From a virus: a stretch of DNA of 27,777 nucleotides. Shown in pieces: positions 22,891-27,777 of the stretch. Each line of letters opens with the position of its first letter. The first letter of the stretch is position 1. Both the position numbers and the translations under genes were made by a program. Below the pieces are notes generated by a model. It was given only the letters and a program-made list of their open reading frames with translations. It was not told where the DNA came from and ran no database searches. The stretch covers positions 1-27,777 of the IMG/VR virus record IMGVR_UViG_3300025137_004231; one strand, 5' to 3'.

Positions 22891-22912
22891 AGGGGCAAGT
22901 AGCCCTGCCCCT
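22891..22912 (-). terminator. Terminator-like hairpin between capsid-associated and adaptor genes
   Basis: A 7-bp GC-rich stem (AGGGGCA / TGCCCCT) with an eight-base loop lies just after the stop at 22923. On the minus strand it is followed by TTAGCTT, a weak U-tract. It may partially stop transcription after the highly expressed capsid genes, or protect the upstream message. Confidence 0.5.
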
Positions 22913-22922
22913 AAAGTTTTAT

Positions 22923-23453
22923 TTATGCTAGTAGATCACGATCTACATCAACTGGTCTTACTCGACCAGAGATACCTGTATCTACACAACATGCGACAAC
23001 ACGAATGCGTCCTGATGTAACATCTGCAGAAGAAGCAATCAACTTAACGTCAATTGTATCTGTAGCTGTTACGTGCTGTGTAAATGTCAGAGTACCTGAA
23101 GTGGTCATAGCAGCACCATTTGAACCTGATGCTAAGAAACCTGCAGATGAAACGTCACCACCATCAACAATGTCATCGCCTTCAGCAAAGTCAATGTCAA
23201 CAGTTGGAGATGAGCCATTGACAGCAGCTTCAACTTCAGCCCCTGCAAATAACACCATAGTGTTAGCAGGAATCTCTAGTAGTTGAAAGATGTCGCCATT
23301 AGCAGCAGTCCAACCTGCAGCAGTCATCTTGTCAAAGTCAAGTACAGCCTCTCGCATGTACATACCATTTGATTGGAAACGTGATTTAGCCTCAGCAATA
23401 CTGTCAGAGTTAACCCCAGTAGTTGCTTTTGCTGTCATATCATAAGTAGCCAT
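22923..23453 (-). CDS. Small capsid-associated / decoration-type protein, 176 aa
   Basis: A basic or neutral N-terminal 50 residues (SRFQSNGMYMREAVLDFDKM) lead into a beta-rich, acidic domain (IPANTMVLFAGAEVEAA, DIDFAEGDDIVDGGDV, LTFTQHVTATDTIDVKLI). It ends GRVRPVDVDRDLLA. Location directly after the major coat gene, a strong GGGGGAG ribosome site eight bases upstream, and the compact beta composition suggest a head decoration or other abundant capsid protein. I do not recognise a named family, so the role is inferred from context. Confidence 0.7.
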   Translation of the reverse strand: MATYDMTAKATTGVNSDSIAEAKSRFQSNGMYMREAVLDFDKMTAAGWTAANGDIFQLLEIPANTMVLFAGAEVEAAVNGSSPTVDIDFAEGDDIVDGGDVSSAGFLASGSNGAAMTTSGTLTFTQHVTATDTIDVKLIASSADVTSGRIRVVACCVDTGISGRVRPVDVDRDLLA

Positions 23454-23467
23454 AAGTCAATCTCCCC

Positions 23468-24541
23468 CTAAGCTGCGTTATATTTAGCAGTGACGATTGC
23501 TTCTGGACGTAGGATCTTGCGACCATATAGGTGCATTCCCCTCACAATGTCAGCAAAGCTATCTGGATCACGATATGTTTCAGTCTTACTGATCTGCTCT
23601 GCAGTTGCTACTGCTGAGTCATGACCACCAACGATAACACCAAAATTAGTGTTTTGGTTGGCTGATCCTGAAGTCCCTGAACCTGATCCTACTGCAGGAA
23701 GGTTTGAGGAAACATACATTCTAAAACCATGCATGTTATTCAGTACTAGACCATTACGTAGTGCACCTGATTCACCATAATCAGCATTTAAATATCGAGA
23801 ATCCTCGTCTGCTAATATTTCCATGAACACAGGGTCAACAACAAGCCACCTATTTTGTGTATCAACTTGCTGTTGATCCATCAAACGTTTCATGCGTGAG
23901 ATAATCATCGCAGGGGAAACTGTTGCTGTTGGTAGTGCTGTTGCACCAGGTAGACGTGCTGCTACTGGGATCGAATGATCTGCAGCAGAAGTCGTTGTGA
24001 TGTTACCAAATGAAGACTTGATAAGCTTCATTGAAGATAACAATTCGTCAGAACCTGCAGTTGTAACTGCTTTAGTTCCATTCACTACGTCATTCACTGC
24101 ACCTGCTTTTGAATGTAGAGCAGACTGTTTGTAACCTGATAGATAACCAAGAACTTCTTGGTCATGCTGATCAGCCAAACGATATGCTGCACGATCAGTT
24201 GCAAGCTGCATGAAATTAGAATGTGAGTGCGCTTCCTCAATATCGTCGATCTTAAAAGCATAGTAGTTCGCTTTATCTACGACTAGAGAAAAGTCTTCGT
24301 CATCAAGATCCTGTGCTGAAACCTGTGTACCCCTAGCATAGGCGTTCACAGAAATTTCTGGCTCCTTGATAATTTTTACTGTATCTCCTTGGGCAGAAAT
24401 CTCCCCAAAAAAATCAGAGTTAGTTATGTCGCCAACGACTGTACTCTTGCGAAAAGCAAGCTGTACTTTTTTGCTATAAATGACGCTAGAAAAGTTCCCA
24501 TTGGGCAAATTTCCATAGCCACTTGCTGTTTGAAAAGCCAT
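23468..24541 (-). CDS. Major capsid (coat) protein, 357 aa
   Basis: The sequence has the features of an HK97-fold podovirus-like coat protein. An N-terminal arm (MAFQTASGYGNLPNGNFSSV) is followed by SDFFGEISAQGDTVKIIKEP and VNAYARGTQVSAQDLDDE, which match the E-loop/P-domain pattern. Then come FKIDDIEEAHSHSNFMQLATDRAAYRLADQHDQEVLGYLSG (spine helix region), RWLVVDPVFMEILADEDSRYL and a NNMHGFRMYVSSNLPA segment near the C-terminus. I start it at the ATG at 24541 because GGAGG lies eight to nine bases upstream and MAFQT is a typical coat start; a frame open to 24586 adds an implausible 15 residues. It follows a scaffold-like gene and a 240-bp gap with its own candidate promoter, as expected for the most abundant virion protein. 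Confidence 0.9.
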   Translation of the reverse strand: MAFQTASGYGNLPNGNFSSVIYSKKVQLAFRKSTVVGDITNSDFFGEISAQGDTVKIIKEPEISVNAYARGTQVSAQDLDDEDFSLVVDKANYYAFKIDDIEEAHSHSNFMQLATDRAAYRLADQHDQEVLGYLSGYKQSALHSKAGAVNDVVNGTKAVTTAGSDELLSSMKLIKSSFGNITTTSAADHSIPVAARLPGATALPTATVSPAMIISRMKRLMDQQQVDTQNRWLVVDPVFMEILADEDSRYLNADYGESGALRNGLVLNNMHGFRMYVSSNLPAVGSGSGTSGSANQNTNFGVIVGGHDSAVATAEQISKTETYRDPDSFADIVRGMHLYGRKILRPEAIVTAKYNAA

Positions 24542-24780
24542 GATTAAATCCTCCATGATATTTGGCTTAAGAAAAAGCTTAAACATCTGAAAGAGGCTGT
24601 ACGTTTTCTAGGGTGCAGTAAGTACTTAGATTGCGCCTCTAAATACTACTGGGCCTATACTTGTCCAGGTAGTTCTTTATAGTTTAGACTTTAATGAAAA
24701 GTATCCTTGAAGGTAGTCCATAAGGAGGCTTCAAGCTAGATACTGGTAGTTATATAGATGACTTTAAATAAGTCAACTAT
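24542..24780. promoter_or_regulatory. Non-coding leader region before the coat gene
   Basis: This is the longest gap in the window. On the minus strand it holds the promoter at 24776-24749, a 6-bp stem (AGAGGC 24592-24597 with GCCTCT 24635-24640), a 7-bp stem (CTTGAAG 24706-24712 with CTTCAAG 24729-24735), a small TTAAG/CTTAA hairpin at 24567-24582, and the GGAGG site of the coat gene. A structured 5' leader is plausible. No open frame of note. Confidence 0.5.
24749..24776 (-). promoter_or_regulatory. Sigma70-like promoter for the coat gene
   Basis: On the minus strand, TTGACT (24776-24771), a 16-base spacer and TATAAC (24754-24749) give five of six matches in each hexamer. It lies just after the scaffold stop. 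The spacer overlaps an inverted repeat (TGACTT / AAGTCA, 24759-24775) that could be an operator or RNA stem. Confidence 0.5.
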
Positions 24781-25734
24781 TTATCTGGTTGCCCCAGATA
24801 CGTCATAGACAAACTTACCCTTTCGCATGGATTCGTTTATTTCGTCCTGACGTTCCTCAAACTCCTTATTAGACATCTTAGCTACGTCAGACTCTTTGAT
24901 TTGTCCTGACACACCCTTGGCATCAATAGAAGTACGAGTTCCCTTTGTAACAGTAGACGCTGCAGCTTTCTTTGTTTCTTTCTTGGCTGCAAGTGTCAAA
25001 CCATTATCAACTTTATATAGATCAATTACACGAATAACAGAACCAGGATCATCCATATTTTCATACAAAGCATCCTTAACCCACTTAGGTTGTTCTTCTA
25101 CCCAATTGTGGAATCCTTCTGATTGTCGTAGATCATCAAAGTCATCATGAGTTTTACGTATTACATTTTCTGCTTTCATACGTATTGCCTCAGAATGAGC
25201 TTCATCTAATTCTTTTAGACGTGACTCAGCCTTGCTAAACATTTCTTTTGCTTTCTCTGAAGCAATGCGTTCTACAATACCTGCTACGTCTGGATATTCT
25301 TTTGCCCACTTCTCTATGTCTTCATCAGACTTAGGGGGAATAATACTATCTTTTGCTTTACGCTTCTCAAGCTTTTCTAGTCTTTGATTCCAATCTTTTT
25401 CTTTGTCTTGCATATGTCTACGCAAGTCACCATATCGTTTCTTAAAAGACTTTTCTTCAGGACTTAGTCCTTCGTCTGAATTGTCTTCCTGTGTTTCGAC
25501 TTTCTTGGATTCTTGTTCTTCTTGTTTGGAATCATCTGTGGCTTGTACCTGGTTGTCCTCAGTATCTTCGCCACTGGGTTTATCCTCAGCAACTTCTTCA
25601 CCACGAGCCTCTGCCTCTAGTCTAGCAATCTCTGCTTCTTCTTCTTCTATTCGTTTTTGTTTTTTAGAGTGGTTGAACCCACGATCTACAAAACCTGCTG
25701 TCTTGGGTTTTTCTACTTCTGTTAATTCAGGCAT
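24781..25734 (-). CDS. Scaffold-like capsid assembly protein, 317 aa
   Basis: Highly charged, almost entirely helical and low in aromatic residues: an acidic, disordered N-terminal 100 residues (Glu/Asp/Gln-rich) precede a long helix region at about 95-190 (EEKSFKKRYGDLRRHMQDKEKDW and later Lys/Glu repeats). The C-terminus is basic (SMRKGKFVYDVSGATR), where scaffolds usually contact the coat. Position immediately before the coat gene is the usual place for a scaffold. AAGGAG sits eight bases before the ATG. There is no recognised protease motif, so the scaffold would be released or cleaved by something else. The assignment rests on composition and context. Confidence 0.75.
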   Translation of the reverse strand: MPELTEVEKPKTAGFVDRGFNHSKKQKRIEEEEAEIARLEAEARGEEVAEDKPSGEDTEDNQVQATDDSKQEEQESKKVETQEDNSDEGLSPEEKSFKKRYGDLRRHMQDKEKDWNQRLEKLEKRKAKDSIIPPKSDEDIEKWAKEYPDVAGIVERIASEKAKEMFSKAESRLKELDEAHSEAIRMKAENVIRKTHDDFDDLRQSEGFHNWVEEQPKWVKDALYENMDDPGSVIRVIDLYKVDNGLTLAAKKETKKAAASTVTKGTRTSIDAKGVSGQIKESDVAKMSNKEFEERQDEINESMRKGKFVYDVSGATR

Positions 25735-25749
25735 TTAAAGTACTCCTTA

Positions 25750-25775
25750 TGTTGGGGCCAGGAACCATTCCTGGG
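25750..25775 (-). other. RNA hairpin just upstream of the scaffold-like gene
   Basis: CCAGGAA and TTCCTGG form a perfect 7-bp stem with a three-base loop in the 52-bp gap before the scaffold start. On the minus strand it is followed by the AAGGAG ribosome site, not by a U-tract, so a role in message stability or translation is likelier than termination. Confidence 0.4.
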
Positions 25776-25786
25776 TAGCCTTATTA

Positions 25787-27777
25787 TTATTTTTTCTTTT
25801 TGCCTTTGGACATTAGTCCACCTTTATTAAGTTGAATTGTACCAGTTTGAGCGCCACTTTCTAAACCTTCTATTACATCAGCTAACTGTTTTTCTGTTAG
25901 TTCTCTGTTTTCAGAACCTTCTTCACCAGACTTATCTAAGATGTCTTGGATTGTTGTTCCAGAAGGGTTATTACCTCCACCAGATTGAATATTTTCAAGT
26001 GCTGTTGATGCTACACCTTTATTATCAGAGAGTTGTTTATCAATTGCATCTTCTCTATCCTGTAGGTTATTATACTTTTTGTCTTCATCACTAAAAATTA
26101 ATTTTCCATCTTTTTCTGTGTATCTCATATTTAATCTATCAAGAACAGACTTAGCATTATTCACGCCTGTAGCTAAAATACTATCTAAGCCCTGACCTGC
26201 GAGGTTTTGACTAGATTTTACTGTTTCTAAAATTTTATCTATTTCTGTTGTATCCATGCCTTGAGCCTCTGCTAATATTTTAGAAGCCTCTAACGCAGAC
26301 ACTTGTTGTAGACCAAGAGCAGTTGAACCTACACCTGCTAGCAAAAATCCTGCAGGACCACCTAGCACTGCTGCCCCTAGTGTACCTGCCTTTAAAAGTT
26401 TCTGGGCTGTAGATGGATCAGCCAATTGTTTTGCGTATGCCAGTGGATCAGTCCAGTCCACACCTGACCCAAAAGGTTGTACAGGTTTAGGATCTTTTGG
26501 ATCTTCTCCTCCACCTCCACCTCCAGTATTCTGTGTAGCTTCAAAGGCTGCAATAGCATCTATAAGCCCAGAGCTACCCTGTAGATAGTAGGGGGGTTGA
26601 GTATACTGAACATCAGAAGGAGGTTGCACTGTACCATTTACATACGTAATAACTCTTACATCAGAAGAATTTTCTGCGTTAACAAATGTTTTAGTCAGTG
26701 TAATACTTTTTGGTTTTTCTGGTTCAAATAAAGTACCACCTACTGTTGTATAGTTTGCAGCGTTAAAGGGTTGACCACCACCTAGTTGCTGTGCCTGTTG
26801 TGTGTAATTTGTTAGGTCTGGTGTTGCAGTAGTTATAACACCTGCGTTAGCAGCGATAGGTTGTACAGCAGGTGCTCCTGCCATAGGTTGTCCACTCATG
26901 TTCTGCTGAACTTGCTGAGATGACATTGGCTCTCCACCAATTCTACCATTAGTCTCCATAGTTTGTAAACCCTGTTTAGCTTGTCCACGTAGGTTTTCAA
27001 AAAAGTTAACACCATAATATCTAAGAACATCAGCAGGAACTACGTACTCACCCTCAGATAACATAGCAGGAATATCGTCACGAACTTCTGTAGCCATAGA
27101 GCCAGGAGGAATTGGATTACCAGAAACAGGATCTTTATTCATACCATCGTCTTTAATACCACCCTGCTGCATAAATGCCATTTCCATTTGATCGTTCATT
27201 GCTACCCCACCCTCATACATTTCTTTAGGTTGTTGTTTACGTTTACTTGATATTATATTACTTAATCTTTGGCTAAAAGCATCTGCTTCTTCATCACTTT
27301 TAAACTGTATAAAGTCACCCTTTTCTATCGCCATCTTATATGCTTCTTCAAGTGAGAGTTTAACTAGTTTACCCTCTATCATTCTTATTGTTGGAAAAAG
27401 TTTTCCATCGACAGAAGTAGTTCTTATAGATTCTTCGTTTTCAGTTGTAGGTGTTGTAGGGTCTAATGCTCTTTGTAACCAAGATGGGGGTGTTTGTTTT
27501 TCTTCAGCTAAACCACCCTCGTTAAATTTTGGAATTAAACCCATGTCCTCTGGGGCTGACTTAGAAGCGTCTACCTCAATGTAGTCATAGAGTGGGTGAT
27601 CATTATATCCTTTTGGATTCTTGTCTGTTACTTTTGTTGATATTCTAATAGTGCCTATCTGCTCACCTAGCTGCACGTCACCTACAGTAACAGGACGTAG
27701 GTTAGGCTGTGGAACTTTACCTGTCTTTTTGTCTGTTTTAGTTAACCTATCCATACGAACAGGTCCAACAAACTGAG
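25787..27777 (-). CDS. Virion-module protein with repeated Gly-Gly motifs, 5' end probably beyond window
   Basis: The frame is open to the right edge (reading ...QFVGPVRMDRLT), so the ATG at 27754, which lacks a clear Shine-Dalgarno, is probably internal. At least 655 residues are visible. Short motifs with a Gly-Gly core recur: FNEGGLAEE, MYEGGVAMND, MQQGGIKDDGM and the C-terminal NKGGLMSKGKKKK. A conserved-looking segment, LSEGEYVVPADVLRYYGVNFFENLRGQ, lies near residues 230-256 and is, to my knowledge, frequent in uncharacterised marine phage proteins. A Gly-run linker near 412 and a small-residue hydrophobic segment near 460-485 (GTLGAAVLGGPAGFLLAGVG) could insert in or span a membrane. 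Placement before the scaffold suggests a virion protein, perhaps capsid-internal. Function unknown. Confidence 0.75.
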   Translation of the reverse strand, partial: QFVGPVRMDRLTKTDKKTGKVPQPNLRPVTVGDVQLGEQIGTIRISTKVTDKNPKGYNDHPLYDYIEVDASKSAPEDMGLIPKFNEGGLAEEKQTPPSWLQRALDPTTPTTENEESIRTTSVDGKLFPTIRMIEGKLVKLSLEEAYKMAIEKGDFIQFKSDEEADAFSQRLSNIISSKRKQQPKEMYEGGVAMNDQMEMAFMQQGGIKDDGMNKDPVSGNPIPPGSMATEVRDDIPAMLSEGEYVVPADVLRYYGVNFFENLRGQAKQGLQTMETNGRIGGEPMSSQQVQQNMSGQPMAGAPAVQPIAANAGVITTATPDLTNYTQQAQQLGGGQPFNAANYTTVGGTLFEPEKPKSITLTKTFVNAENSSDVRVITYVNGTVQPPSDVQYTQPPYYLQGSSGLIDAIAAFEATQNTGGGGGGEDPKDPKPVQPFGSGVDWTDPLAYAKQLADPSTAQKLLKAGTLGAAVLGGPAGFLLAGVGSTALGLQQVSALEASKILAEAQGMDTTEIDKILETVKSSQNLAGQGLDSILATGVNNAKSVLDRLNMRYTEKDGKLIFSDEDKKYNNLQDREDAIDKQLSDNKGVASTALENIQSGGGNNPSGTTIQDILDKSGEEGSENRELTEKQLADVIEGLESGAQTGTIQLNKGGLMSKGKKKK

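Noticed and set aside
25745-25800. Plus-strand rho-independent terminator (hairpin then T-rich run)
   Set aside because: No plus-strand gene exists upstream, and the T-run is the complement of the lysine codons ending the 655-residue frame.
1-27777. Prophage, CRISPR array, tRNA or insertion sequence
   Set aside because: I saw no integrase, attachment-like repeat, spaced repeats, tRNA-like fold or transposase.

Overview
The window looks like about 27.8 kb from the late half of an AT-rich tailed-phage genome with a podovirus-like plan. The phage probably infects a Gram-negative, LPS-bearing bacterium and is probably marine. This rests on protein motifs I recognise (HK97-fold-like coat protein, T7 gp11/P22 gp4-like adaptor, P22 gp10-like tail hub, repeat-rich fibres, large ejection proteins) and on tightly packed genes joined by ATGA and TAATG overlaps. 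I see no host genes, integrase, tRNA or CRISPR array. Terminase and portal would lie beyond the right edge. Every gene but one is on the minus strand, so transcription runs from high to low coordinates.

In transcription order, 27777-20599 is the head and head-tail module: an edge-cut virion protein with repeated Gly-Gly motifs, a scaffold-like protein, a 240-bp regulatory gap with a sigma70-like promoter, the major coat protein, a small capsid-associated protein, a terminator-like hairpin, the adaptor and a tail-hub protein. Positions 20598-12926 are the host-recognition module: a 998-aa repeat-rich fibre, a 375-codon-scale LVIVD-type beta-propeller, a short fibre-like protein, a remarkable 826-aa protein with about 83 cysteines, and a tail-assembly-chaperone-like protein.

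Positions 12857-7339 hold a sugar cassette: a GT9 (heptosyltransferase-type) glycosyltransferase, a NodU/CmcH-type carbamoyltransferase, GmhB phosphatase (the only plus-strand gene), HldE-type nucleotidylyltransferase and HldE-type kinase as separate genes, a cupin, and HldD epimerase. Together they cover every step from heptose-7-phosphate to ADP-L,D-heptose, plus a transferase and a carbamoyltransferase. Only the first committed step, GmhA, is not visible. The simplest reading is that the phage makes, transfers and carbamoylates heptose on an envelope glycan during infection. Promoter-like sequences precede the cassette and gmhB.

Positions 7329-1 return to virion genes: a 925-aa Asn/Gln-rich coiled-coil protein, a GH24 lysozyme-like protein with two possible starts, two unrecognised proteins, and a large ejection-type protein cut by the left edge. 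The sugar cassette therefore interrupts the virion gene array between the tail-tip and internal-protein genes. Apart from short intergenic gaps and one 240-bp gap, everything is coding; no stretch over 300 bases lacks a gene.
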